Part shown: in pieces, positions 1 to 8,028 of the stretch
Layout of the letters: each line of letters begins with the position of its first letter
Numbering within the stretch: position 1 is the first letter of the stretch
Source of the DNA: an uncultured Treponema sp.
GTDB taxonomy: Bacteria > Spirochaetota > Spirochaetia > Treponematales > Treponemataceae
Length of the DNA stretch: 64,000 nt
Assembly: GCA_946615905.1 (NCBI GenBank)
Contig: CAMOIE010000002.1
Coordinates: 122,924-186,923 of the forward strand
Reading direction: 5' to 3'
Position numbers and translations under genes: made by a program
Notes under the pieces: model-generated
Databases searched by the model: none
What the model was told of the DNA's origin: nothing
The model's input: the letters and a program-made list of their open reading frames with translations, nothing else

Positions 1-720
1 GGACAGGTCGATTTTTACGAGGAGGAGCTTGGGTTTAACCATAGATTCACGGTTAGATTTTCAAGTTTGTACAAGGAGTTTTCTGCTAGCGACAAAAAGT
101 CGGACGTGGCGGAAGTTGCTGCCTGCAGAAAGGCATTGAACTATCTGCAAATGGTTTTATCCGTGGGAAAACTTTTCTATGACAATGCGAAAACTGCTTT
201 GGAAGATTTGTCAAAACTGCATTTTTTTCCGCAGCCAGAATTTCATACCTTCCTTAAAACTGATGGCGAGGTTGAATGTTGGGGGGCAATTTGCTCCATA
301 AAAGGATTCGATCAAGTTTGCGACGGGGAAGCACCTGATTTTGAAACTGCGGAAAACATCGTAGCAGGGAGAATGATGAATTTTGTCTTTGATCTGGCAC
401 CAAAAACTCCAAAGGCAAGAGAACTTCCAAAAATTATTCAGACATATGAAACAGAAGAGAATGTTGAAGACAATTTTGATGACGAAAAATGCCGGTATGA
501 GATGGATATTGTCTCGCAAGTCTATAACAAATTCAACTGCAAGGAAATCTCTCAGCTTGAATTTTCATTTGATGATTCAGAAGAGTCCGTAACTTGCATT
601 GCACTTGCTGACGGTCAGGAATATCGCTCGACTAGCGACAGTCGGAAAAAATCCAAAAAGGCCGTGTGCGAGCAAATCATGGCAGATTTGAACAAGGCGT
701 ATGAAGAATATTTGGTGTGA
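1..720 (+). CDS. C-terminal part of a protein with three dsRBD-like modules (5' truncated)
   Basis: The frame is open to the first base of the window, so the N-terminus is missing; an internal TTG at 67 is only the first possible start. Seen: three stretches fit the double-stranded-RNA-binding pattern (a hydrophobic beta strand after a G-x-x-H or P-x-F, then a K/A-rich helix with AA and a closing L). Module 1 covers about codons 10-50 (HRFTV, then KKSDVAEVAA); module 2 follows (PQPEFHTF, SIKGF, then TAENIVAGRMM); module 3 is at the end (QLEFSF, ADGQEYR, then SRKKSKKAVCEQIMADL). Family knowledge: dsRBDs occur singly in bacterial RNase III; tandem copies are mainly eukaryotic. What preceded them is unknown. 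It lies on the same strand as the RhuM and McrBC genes, so an RNA-sensing defence role is possible but inferred. Confidence 0.5.
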   Translation, partial: GQVDFYEEELGFNHRFTVRFSSLYKEFSASDKKSDVAEVAACRKALNYLQMVLSVGKLFYDNAKTALEDLSKLHFFPQPEFHTFLKTDGEVECWGAICSIKGFDQVCDGEAPDFETAENIVAGRMMNFVFDLAPKTPKARELPKIIQTYETEENVEDNFDDEKCRYEMDIVSQVYNKFNCKEISQLEFSFDDSEESVTCIALADGQEYRSTSDSRKKSKKAVCEQIMADLNKAYEEYLV

Positions 721-761
721 AAAAAACATTTTACCAGTGAAATCATTTGACACAGTGAGTG

Positions 762-770
762 TGATATAAT
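762..770 (+). promoter_or_regulatory. Extended -10 promoter of the RhuM gene
   Basis: TGATATAAT matches an extended -10 (TGnTATAAT). A TTGACA at 747-752 lies only 12 bases upstream, too close for a standard -35. The start codon at 789 follows an AAGG SD-like site at 777-780. Confidence 0.5.
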
Positions 771-788
771 GGTAGCAAGGATAAATAA

Positions 789-1799
789 ATGGAAAACAAG
801 GGCGAAATTGTATTTTTTCAAAGCAAAGACGGAATGGCAAAGCTTTCTGTCAAACTGCAAGATGAAACTGTCTGGCTTTCTCTTGACCAGATGGCAGAAC
901 TATTCCAGCGCGACAAGTCTACTATTTCAAGACATATAAAAAATGTGTTTGAGGAAGGGGAACTTAACGATAGCTCAACTGTTGCAAATTTTGCAACAGT
1001 TCAAAATGAGGGCGGACGTAATGTTGAGCGTAATATCGATTACTACAACCTCGATGTGATAATTTCCGTCGGCTACCGTGTAAAATCTCTGCGAGGAACC
1101 CAATTCCGAATCTGGGCAAATTCTGTCCTAAAAGAATACATCAAAAAAGGATTTGCCCTAGACGATGAGCGGCTAAAAGAAAACGGTGGCGGCTCATATT
1201 GGAAAGAACTTCTTGACCGAATCCGCGATATCCGCTCGTCAGAAAAAGTCTTGTATCGCCAAGTTCTCGACTTGTATGCTACTAGTGTTGACTACGACCC
1301 CAAAAGCAATGAGTCAATTCAGTTCTTTAAAATTGTACAGAATAAACTTCATTATGCTGCACACGGACATACGGCGGCAGAGGTAATTTACGAGCGGGCG
1401 GATTCAACAAAGCCTTTTATGGGACTGACAAATTTTTCTGGCGAACTACCAGCACTAAAAGATATCAAAATCGCAAAAAACTATCTTACAGAGTCTGAGT
1501 TGAAAATCCTGAACAATCTCGTTTCCGGCTATTTTGACATTGCTGAAATCAACGCAATCGAACACAAGCCGATGTATATGGAAGATTACGTAAAGCAACT
1601 TGATTCCGTTCTTTCTTCTGGTAACAGAAAATTGCTGGAAGGAAGCGGAAAAATCAGCCATGAAAAGGCTATGGAAAAAGCAGAGAGTGAATATAGGAAG
1701 TATCAAAAGGAAACTCTTTCACCGGTGGAAAAGGCGTATTTGGAGTCGATAAAGTGCTTGGAAAAAGAGGCGAAGAAAAATGCGAGAAAGGGAAAATAG
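789..1799 (+). CDS. RhuM-family virulence/defence-island protein
   Basis: A 336-aa protein. The N-terminus (GEIVFFQSKDG, then WLSLDQMAELFQRDKSTISRHI at about residues 28-50) is the typical start of RhuM / COG3943 proteins, and contains a helix-turn-helix-like segment. The middle has the family phrase NVERNIDYYNLDVIISVGYRVKS split by short variable spots, and a lysine-rich C-terminus. RhuM was named from a Salmonella pathogenicity island; the biochemical role is unsettled, though it recurs in islands beside restriction systems and some relatives carry Fic-like domains. ATG 789 has a weak SD (AAGG) and its own extended -10. It sits between the dsRBD-like gene and mcrB on the same strand. It is AT-rich relative to the core genes further right, consistent with transfer. 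Confidence 0.8.
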   Translation: MENKGEIVFFQSKDGMAKLSVKLQDETVWLSLDQMAELFQRDKSTISRHIKNVFEEGELNDSSTVANFATVQNEGGRNVERNIDYYNLDVIISVGYRVKSLRGTQFRIWANSVLKEYIKKGFALDDERLKENGGGSYWKELLDRIRDIRSSEKVLYRQVLDLYATSVDYDPKSNESIQFFKIVQNKLHYAAHGHTAAEVIYERADSTKPFMGLTNFSGELPALKDIKIAKNYLTESELKILNNLVSGYFDIAEINAIEHKPMYMEDYVKQLDSVLSSGNRKLLEGSGKISHEKAMEKAESEYRKYQKETLSPVEKAYLESIKCLEKEAKKNARKGK

Positions 1800-1831
1800 G
1801 GTGATGGGATACAAGTTTGCGGCAAATTGTG

Positions 1832-1854
1832 TGGTATAATGAATAACAAAGGAG
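1832..1854 (+). promoter_or_regulatory. mcrB promoter and Shine-Dalgarno site
   Basis: TGGTATAAT at 1832-1840 is an extended -10; AAAGGAG at 1848-1854 is a strong SD 8 bases before ATG 1863. The SD decides the start: upstream in-frame TTG 1827 and ATG 1839 overlap the promoter. Confidence 0.6.
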
Positions 1855-1862
1855 AACTCAAA

Positions 1863-4649
1863 ATGTCAGAAGAAACTACTTGGTGGCCATCGTTAGATGA
1901 ATGGAATCCAGAAATTTCAGAAAATGATTGGCTTGAACTTTTAAAAGACTCTTCGGTTTTTACAGATAAATCACTGAGTATGCTCAAAAAGTTCTTAGAT
2001 TGTGGTGGAAAAGCGACTTGTGCCGATTTAGCAAAAAAATACGGTGGTACGGCAAACTCTTATATTGGAATAGAACAAGGATTGGCTAGCCGAATCCTTA
2101 AAAAGGAAAATATAACTCCAATCAGTGATGGAAAGCGAGAATGGAAGTTTCCAATTCTATTTCTTGGTCGTTATGTGGATAAAGAAAAAGATGAAAATGA
2201 TGGCTCATATATTTGGAAATTACGGCCTGAGTTGGAAGAAGCCCTGAAAAAATTTAATATCTTTGAGTGGGATATGAAATATCACTTTCGAAAACTTATT
2301 GAAGATTACAAAATTCTGATAAAGCAATCAAATTATACAGATTTTATCGATGACGAAATGTATAAGTGGAAGTTTATCACGGAAAATCAGAAATCAAAAC
2401 CTCTGGATATTGTAAACTATTTGATAAAGAACAATTTAAATATTTTTGACAGAGTGCGCGTTTCTCAAGGGTGGAAAGTACTTTTAAAAGACAAGCCAAA
2501 CGACTTTGAACAGATTATTCAAAAACTATCTAATGAAAATATTCCGACTCACCAAAGGCTTCAAAATTTCAAAGGCGATATGTCAAAATTATTTGATGGC
2601 TACAATTTCTCTAGTCACGCGAATGATGAAAGAACAGCCGCATGTTTTTTGGCATGTTTTAATCCTCAAAAATATACGTTATATAAAGATGAAAATCTAT
2701 ACGCACCCCTATGTAAGTATCTTGGGTTAGAAAAAGCTAAAGCGGACTATAAATTAGAGCATTTTCATGAGCTTGTAAATGTTCTTGCCGGTATAATTAA
2801 AGAAGATTCTGAACTTCAAGAAATTTTCAAATCAAAAACAGAAAAAGCACATTATATTCAAAGCGATCTTTTGATAGCCCAAACTGTCGTATGGTGTGTT
2901 TTTGAAGAACGGGCTCAGAAAATATTGCATCAAGAATTTACAAACTGGATCCTTCCCTGCAACCCTACAAAGTTTGATATTGACGGAGCATATAAAGAAT
3001 TTTCTGTGCTGAATTGGAAACAGGGCAAAAATAAATTTTCGGTTGGCGACACTGTGTTCATTTATGTTTCCGGGCAAAATGGTTCAATCCGCTATATGGC
3101 AAAAGTGACCAAGACTGATTTACAGGATTATGAAATAGATGACAGCAAATATCAAATTGATGCAAGTGATTATAAAGACCCACCACATATCGAAATTGAA
3201 TTCAGAGGAAAATACGATGGTGATGCTCTTTCTTTTGAAAAATTAAAAAACAATGGGCTTTCTTCAAGTTTGCAGGGAGCCGTAAAAATTACAGACACGA
3301 ATTTACTTGAATATATAAAATCCTTCTTTGAAGGAGCTAATACAATGAACAACATAATCCCTCTCAATCAAATCCTCTACGGTCCGCCAGGAACCGGCAA
3401 GACCTATGCGACAAAAGCAATGGCAGTGAAAATCTGCGAAAACTTTGAATCTAATAACCGAAAGGATATAAACGACCGTTATAATGATCTCGTAAAAAAA
3501 GGACGAATTGTTTTTACGACTTTTCACCAGTCAATGAGTTATGAAGATTTTATTGAAGGAATCAAACCGATTACAAAAGATGATGATGGCGAAGAACTTG
3601 ATACAATGAAATACAAAGTTGTGCCCGGCATTTTCAAGCAGATTTGTGAAGACGCTAGAAAATCTTCTCAAATAAACGGTGTTGATAACTTTGATGAATG
3701 TTGGGATAAACTTATGACGTATCTTAACGACAAAGAGTTTCTTGATATTCCTCTTCTTACAGGAAATTCAAAAATTAAGATAATTCAGAATGAAACTGGA
3801 ACCGGCTTGATGACTGATGAAGATCGCCATAAATATTTTAGCAAAGAGCAACTTTATAACATCTATCAAGGTAAGAAAGGTGTGCCTGCTGGTGGACATG
3901 ATAATTACCGTCGTGCAATCGTAAAATATATGAAAGATGACAAAGCGAATATTGGGCTACTAGAATATAAGATTCCAGAAAACACTAATCAAAAGTTGCC
4001 ATATCTTCTCATCATCGATGAAATCAACCGTGGAAACATTCCGCAGATTTTTGGAGAACTTATCACGCTTATCGAAGATTCAAAGCGGGAAGGTTCAACG
4101 GATGGACTTTCTGTAAAATTGCCGTACAGTGGGGAAAATTTTTCTGTTCCGTCAAATCTTTACATTCTTGGTACTATGAACACAGCCGACCGTTCCATTG
4201 AGGCTTTGGACACTGCATTGCGACGACGCTTTACTTTTGTTGAAATGATGCCGAAACCAGACAAGCTTGGAATTGTTGATGGAATCGATTTGCAAAAAAT
4301 GCTTACTACAATGAATGACCGGCTTGAATATCTTCTTGATCGAGACCATACAATCGGTCACGCATATTTTATCAATGCAAAAAACGCCGAAGATGTAAAA
4401 TCAATCTTTAAGGAAAAGATTATTCCACAATTGCAAGAATATTTTTATTCGGATTGGAAGAAGATCCAACTTATTTTGGGTGAATCATTTATCAAAGAAT
4501 GCAAATTAAAATCAGCAGAATCTATATTTGGCTCATACTTGCCTGATGAATATATTGATGTGAACAAAAAATCTTATGAAATTTGTTTCTCTGACGATTG
4601 GGATTTTTCGCTGCCATTAAAAGTAAACGCTGATACAAACGACCAATGA
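1863..4649 (+). CDS. mcrB: McrB-type GTPase subunit of a type IV restriction system, with EVE-like domain
   Basis: A 928-aa protein. Residues 1-130 hold a helical region (GGKATCADLAKKYGG, then a W-F-P-I-F-GR segment) often seen at the N-terminus of McrB homologues. Residues about 362-495 read as an EVE/PUA-like domain: WILPCNPTKFD, GDTVFIYVSG, then IRYMAKVTK; such domains bind modified bases. The AAA+ McrB module follows: Walker A GPPGTGKT at 507-514, Walker B ending in DEINRG at 719-724, and the McrB signature NTADRS at 773-778 with an RRRF arginine segment. In this family GTP hydrolysis drives translocation and activates the McrC nuclease on modified DNA. It overlaps mcrC by 4 bases (ATGA), so the two are translationally coupled. 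The target modification cannot be read from sequence. Confidence 0.92.
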   Translation: MSEETTWWPSLDEWNPEISENDWLELLKDSSVFTDKSLSMLKKFLDCGGKATCADLAKKYGGTANSYIGIEQGLASRILKKENITPISDGKREWKFPILFLGRYVDKEKDENDGSYIWKLRPELEEALKKFNIFEWDMKYHFRKLIEDYKILIKQSNYTDFIDDEMYKWKFITENQKSKPLDIVNYLIKNNLNIFDRVRVSQGWKVLLKDKPNDFEQIIQKLSNENIPTHQRLQNFKGDMSKLFDGYNFSSHANDERTAACFLACFNPQKYTLYKDENLYAPLCKYLGLEKAKADYKLEHFHELVNVLAGIIKEDSELQEIFKSKTEKAHYIQSDLLIAQTVVWCVFEERAQKILHQEFTNWILPCNPTKFDIDGAYKEFSVLNWKQGKNKFSVGDTVFIYVSGQNGSIRYMAKVTKTDLQDYEIDDSKYQIDASDYKDPPHIEIEFRGKYDGDALSFEKLKNNGLSSSLQGAVKITDTNLLEYIKSFFEGANTMNNIIPLNQILYGPPGTGKTYATKAMAVKICENFESNNRKDINDRYNDLVKKGRIVFTTFHQSMSYEDFIEGIKPITKDDDGEELDTMKYKVVPGIFKQICEDARKSSQINGVDNFDECWDKLMTYLNDKEFLDIPLLTGNSKIKIIQNETGTGLMTDEDRHKYFSKEQLYNIYQGKKGVPAGGHDNYRRAIVKYMKDDKANIGLLEYKIPENTNQKLPYLLIIDEINRGNIPQIFGELITLIEDSKREGSTDGLSVKLPYSGENFSVPSNLYILGTMNTADRSIEALDTALRRRFTFVEMMPKPDKLGIVDGIDLQKMLTTMNDRLEYLLDRDHTIGHAYFINAKNAEDVKSIFKEKIIPQLQEYFYSDWKKIQLILGESFIKECKLKSAESIFGSYLPDEYIDVNKKSYEICFSDDWDFSLPLKVNADTNDQ

Positions 4650-5872
4650 AAGTTTGCAAAATAACAGTCTTTGAACATCAGCCTTTGAAAGTCGGAACGA
4701 AAGATTTTACACAAAAGCACCTTGATTCGCTTTCAAAATGGCTTGAGCGAAATCAGACTACGGAAGACAATTCTCAATATTTCTCTCTGATTGACCACGG
4801 AGTAAAATTCAAATCTTGGGTTGGAATTTTGCAAGTTGGAAATCTTTATATAGAAGTCCTTCCAAAAATTTCAAATCAAGACGGAAGTTCCAAAGATGTT
4901 CAAGATGAATGGCGTAACCGTTTGTGCAAAATGATTTCTTTTACAAAAACGCTTGATATTCGCACAACAGAACAATCCTCTCAAAATACAAAAAGCCAGC
5001 CGCTCTGGGAAATCTTTTACCGATACTATCTTTCCCTAGTTCAAGATTTAATAAAATCCGGCCTTGTAAAATCCTACAAGCACGAGATCGCAAACCGTAC
5101 ATCACTAAAAGGCAAGCTGATTTTTCAAAAGCAAATCACAAAGAATGTTGTCCACAAAGAAAAGTTTTATACAGACGCATCCGTTTATAACCGCGACACT
5201 TTGGTAAATCAAGTTTTGTTCAAAGCCTTGCGCCTCATTTCAAAATATCCTTCAATTTCGTTTGAATCAAAATCACTCTTAGAAAATTTTGAGGAAATTA
5301 CAGATAAAAAACCTCAGCAAGTTGACTGGAATAAAATACAGCAGGCAAAAACGGCTCGCAAAACGGCAAGTTATTCTGACGCTTTGACTTTTGCAGAACT
5401 GATTATAAAAGGCACAAATCCTGATTTTAATTCTGGGCTATACGATGTTGTTGGAATAATGTTCGACATGAACAAGCTGTTTGAAAAATATGTCGCGCAA
5501 AAATTGGCGGCGGCTTTTCCCGGAAAAATCTCTGCACAAAACGGCGGTTATATTTGGAAAAACAGGCGTGCCATTCCTGATATTATTTATAAAAAGTCTG
5601 CATCGGAAAATATCATTTTTGACACAAAATGGAAAAGGATTTCAGACGAAAAAGATATTGCTTCCGCAGATATTTTTCAAATGTATGTTTACTGCAAAAG
5701 GTTTAATGCAAAAAAAGCCTTTTTGGTTTATCCCTGGCATTCAGACTTGCCTTTTGGACAAACTGTGCAAGAAGATTGCATAGAAGACGGTATTCTTCAT
5801 CTTTCAGACGAAAAGTATAAAAGCCCATGTGATGATACAGGGCTTGGAATTGTCTTTTGGAAGTGGAATTGA
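4646..5872 (+). CDS. mcrC: McrC nuclease subunit of the type IV restriction system
   Basis: A 408-aa protein starting at the ATG of the ATGA overlap with mcrB. The N-terminal 90 residues (ITVFEHQPLKV, then GILQVGNLYIEVLPKI) match the McrC N-domain that contacts the McrB hexamer. The C-terminal half carries the PD-(D/E)xK nuclease core: P311-D312, then D326-T-K328, followed by DIFQMYVYCKRF, the usual helix after the active site. Length fits McrC proteins of about 350-450 aa. Together with McrB it should cleave DNA carrying modified bases. Just after the stop, 5871-5896 can fold into a 10-bp stem, but no T run follows, so it is not a clear terminator. Confidence 0.9.
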   Translation: MKVCKITVFEHQPLKVGTKDFTQKHLDSLSKWLERNQTTEDNSQYFSLIDHGVKFKSWVGILQVGNLYIEVLPKISNQDGSSKDVQDEWRNRLCKMISFTKTLDIRTTEQSSQNTKSQPLWEIFYRYYLSLVQDLIKSGLVKSYKHEIANRTSLKGKLIFQKQITKNVVHKEKFYTDASVYNRDTLVNQVLFKALRLISKYPSISFESKSLLENFEEITDKKPQQVDWNKIQQAKTARKTASYSDALTFAELIIKGTNPDFNSGLYDVVGIMFDMNKLFEKYVAQKLAAAFPGKISAQNGGYIWKNRRAIPDIIYKKSASENIIFDTKWKRISDEKDIASADIFQMYVYCKRFNAKKAFLVYPWHSDLPFGQTVQEDCIEDGILHLSDEKYKSPCDDTGLGIVFWKWN

Positions 5873-5991
5873 ACTGTCGACAATTTGTCGGCAGTTGAAA
5901 ATGCAAACTCTAAACAAAAAAAGAAGCAGATAGAACTTTACCCTAAACTCCACAGAAAAATCCCTCAAAAAAAACAAAAATTATTCCCTCG

Positions 5992-6024
5992 GTGTCATTC
6001 TATGACACATCGACCTTTTATAAT
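5992..6024 (+). promoter_or_regulatory. Palindromic operator-like site overlapping a promoter
   Basis: GTGTCAT-TCT-ATGACAC at 5992-6008 is a perfect 7-bp inverted repeat. A TATAAT box lies at 6019-6024, so the palindrome covers the expected -35 region of the gene at 6081, as a repressor or activator site would. Confidence 0.5.
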
Positions 6025-6080
6025 GATCCTTGTACAACAAAAAAAGGCGGAACACCCGCAGTGTTTACAAGGAGGTCATT

Positions 6081-7004
6081 ATGAACGCTCAGATTCTTAT
6101 CAAATGCGGTCAGAATTGCTTTGCGTTTTCAAAAAGCAGGACGGGTCAGCTTGACTATGAGGGAAAAATCACGGTGTCAGAAAAACTTGAAGGCTATCAG
6201 CTTCTTTCTTCAAGCACCTATTTTTCGCCGAGTTTTTACGCCTACCTTGCCGAAAGCGTAAACAACAGCCCGAAGGTCTTTGTCGCGCCGGATGTTGACA
6301 TTTCCGATGCCGACACATTCGATTTTTTGCTCCATATCGGGGCGGTTCTTTCCGCAGTGGAAGCAAAGGATTCTCTCTTGGCAGGTGAACTTTATCTTCG
6401 CCGCCGTGGGGTCTTTGAAAAATTCGCTCCGCTCACCCAGTACATTCTGGAAAGCCTCTGCGTCGAGATTCTTTTTTCGCTCTCTTACGGTCGGATGCAG
6501 AATGTCGAGCCGGAAGAAATCCCGCTTATCTTCAATTCCGCGAAGAAAAAGCTGAATTTCCAGAGCGAGCGGGAAACACTCAATCAGGCCTTCATGCGCT
6601 ACTTTAAGGAAAATTCTGTCACGCTCACCCTTCCCCTTGTCGGCACGAATTTTTACAGCTGGGAGGCCATGCCCGATTCCCTTGAGCATCTTACGGACAA
6701 CTTGAGCGCGGACGATTTGCTCACTCAGGCCGAGAAAATCCGCCGCGCAAAGCATGATTTTTACGCTTCCCTTGAGGTCGCTGTTCAGGCCGAGCCGTAC
6801 AACCCGCACGACAAAAACGCGATTTTGGTCTGCATCGAAAGCTTGGAAGCCAAACTGTCCGGAAATCCGGGGCTTGAAAAGGCAGGTCACATCCGCGCGC
6901 TGGCTGCAAAAGTGATTCGCGAGGCAAAGGAGCAAAAACTTTCCTACGAATCAAAGCTCCAGAGCGTGAGTTACCGCGATATTGTCGTTCAAGTGACATT
7001 GTAG
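6081..7004 (+). CDS. Unknown 307-aa cytoplasmic protein
   Basis: Not recognised. The start is ATG 6081, chosen because AAGGAGG at 6069-6075 is an ideal SD 5 bases upstream; the frame is open 17 codons further up but without an SD. The protein has no signal peptide, membrane segment or metal motif. It begins MNAQILIKCGQNCFAF, has an alternating hydrophobic pattern to about residue 90, and a helical, charged C-terminal half (SADDLLTQAEKIRRAKHDF, then LEAKLSGNPGLEKA). It is transcribed from the palindrome-bearing promoter at 5992-6024 with a leader of about 50 bases. Codon use is closer to the chromosome core than to the AT-rich island on its left, so it may mark the island edge. It could be a lineage-restricted treponemal protein. 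Confidence 0.75.
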   Translation: MNAQILIKCGQNCFAFSKSRTGQLDYEGKITVSEKLEGYQLLSSSTYFSPSFYAYLAESVNNSPKVFVAPDVDISDADTFDFLLHIGAVLSAVEAKDSLLAGELYLRRRGVFEKFAPLTQYILESLCVEILFSLSYGRMQNVEPEEIPLIFNSAKKKLNFQSERETLNQAFMRYFKENSVTLTLPLVGTNFYSWEAMPDSLEHLTDNLSADDLLTQAEKIRRAKHDFYASLEVAVQAEPYNPHDKNAILVCIESLEAKLSGNPGLEKAGHIRALAAKVIREAKEQKLSYESKLQSVSYRDIVVQVTL

Positions 7005-7129
7005 GGCGCATCCGTCACGGTGATTTCGACAAGCTCAACCACCGTGTCGGTCGGGCCTTTCGCCATTCCGCTGCCGCTCCAGCCGCTTCCCTCGTTCGCC
7101 TGCTGTTTGAATTCTTTGCTGTACTTCAT
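6989..7129 (-). pseudogene. Short ORF with a transposase-like N-terminus, probably a remnant
   Basis: Reading leftward from ATG at 7127-7129 gives a 46-codon frame that starts MKYSKEFKQQA, as many IS3-type OrfA transposases do, then loses similarity (Gly/Ser-rich NEGSGWSGSG) and ends inside the 3' end of the 6081 gene. The frame also runs through a hairpin repeat (7016-7046). This fits a decayed IS start or chance; no other IS parts or terminal repeats were seen. Confidence 0.2.
7016..7046. repeat. Small hairpin repeat with conserved TTTCGACAAGCTCAAC core
   Basis: Arms CACGGTG (7016-7022) and CACCGTG (7040-7046) flank ATTTCGACAAGCTCAAC. Three other copies in the window keep the core but have different, self-complementary arms. 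Confidence 0.6.
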
Positions 7130-7130
7130 C

Positions 7131-7370
7131 TCATACCCTCTGTTTTATTTTCGGGTATTTGGCGACTGCACTTTTATTATGACCGTTCATTTTGTATTTG
7201 CTCCGCCGGGGCTGCCAGAGAAGATAATTTATAGACAATGTATCAATCAGTCTGAATGCAAGGTTTTCTGAAATATGGCAATGCTCGGCTAAATCCTTTG
7301 CTGAAATTTCCCGGTCAGAAATCCACGACACTATTTCGGGATAATCGAATACCCGCTTCTTTTTCCACAT
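7131..7370 (-). CDS. Small protein with a helix-turn-helix-like segment
   Basis: A 79-codon frame, not recognised as a family. Residues 11-55 (PEIVSWISDREISAKDLAEHC, split here at HISENLAFRLIDTL) resemble a winged helix: a helix, ISAKDLAEHCHIS as a turn, and a recognition-like helix, then LLWQPRRSKYKM as a possible wing. No clear SD precedes ATG 7370. It lies 32 bases downstream of the next small minus-strand ORF, so the two could be co-transcribed. It may be a small regulator or the tail of a mobile element; it could also be spurious. Confidence 0.4.
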   Translation of the reverse strand: MWKKKRVFDYPEIVSWISDREISAKDLAEHCHISENLAFRLIDTLSINYLLWQPRRSKYKMNGHNKSAVAKYPKIKQRV

Positions 7371-7402
7371 GCAATCATTCTGAATGACGTTTTCAGGGGG
7401 TG

Positions 7403-7606
7403 TTATACTTTAAACATGGTCTCTATGGGAACTTTAGGACTCCATATATTTATTTCTGAGATTGTGTAGTACGTTCTAGCGATTACGTCCAATACGCGGG
7501 GTAAATTTTCCGTCCCTCCTTCCTGGTCTATCCATTTTTTAACTTTTGAGATTTGACTTTCAGTAAGTTCGGGTTTGTTTTTACCTTGCGAAACTGATGT
7601 ATGCAT
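7403..7606 (-). CDS. Small unknown protein
   Basis: Start ATG 7606 (MHTSVSQGKNKPELT) is preferred over an upstream TTG at 7630, which sits inside a 7-bp palindrome (GCATTGC-CCC-GCAATGC, 7617-7633). The 67-aa product is hydrophilic, helical, with no known motif. No convincing SD is visible. Its stop codon overlaps a TATAAC box that could serve the next small ORF. Confidence 0.3.
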   Translation of the reverse strand: MHTSVSQGKNKPELTESQISKVKKWIDQEGGTENLPRVLDVIARTYYTISEINIWSPKVPIETMFKV

Positions 7607-7749
7607 AATGATTTTTGCATTGCCCCGCAATGCGTTAGCAATAGAAAGTCAGCTCATTAAAAAGATTTTGCCATTGTGCCATTATCTCAAATGACCGGGT
7701 CTCAATGATTCGCATTATATTCCGCATATAAACAAGATATGAGCCGACA

Positions 7750-8028
7750 TTAAAAATTTGAGGCACTGTCAAATCCCCCATTCCGCGCAAAGTCAAAGAA
7801 CAAATGCGCCCCCGAGTGTATGATGTCGGAAAAATAGTCGATGTCTTTTTGTGAAAACCCCTTTACATTTTCCCACGTGTAATCGGGAAGCCAGCAAGTA
7901 GCGTTTGCAAATCCACCGTCTATCGGGCGTTCGATGTACACTTTCACCATTTCCCGCCCGTCTTTGTTTATTATTTCAGAATGTACGATTTCCGTTTCAT
8001 CGGGAAGTGTCATGTATGGATAAAGCAT
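7750..8028 (-). CDS. Conserved small hypothetical protein (92 aa)
   Basis: The start is ATG 8028 because GAGAGGTG lies just upstream on the minus strand; a longer frame to 8073 lacks an SD. The sequence (YPYMTLPDETEIVHSE, then VKVYIERPIDGGFANATCWLP, AHLFFDFARNGGFDSASNF) is compact and well ordered, with an alternating strand pattern, and reads like small proteins I have seen near toxin or mobile genes in Firmicutes and spirochaetes, but I cannot name the family. No membrane segment or catalytic motif. It is an isolated minus-strand gene in the accessory stretch. Confidence 0.6.
   Translation of the reverse strand: MLYPYMTLPDETEIVHSEIINKDGREMVKVYIERPIDGGFANATCWLPDYTWENVKGFSQKDIDYFSDIIHSGAHLFFDFARNGGFDSASNF

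Noticed and set aside
747..752. TTGACA as -35 for the RhuM gene
   Set aside because: Only 12 bases separate it from the TATAAT box; the extended -10 explains the promoter better.
5871..5896. Terminator after mcrC
   Set aside because: A 10-bp stem can form, but no T run follows.
6210..6935. 241-codon ORF opposite the unknown gene at 6081
   Set aside because: Antisense shadow; lacks an SD, and the plus-strand gene has an ideal SD and promoter.
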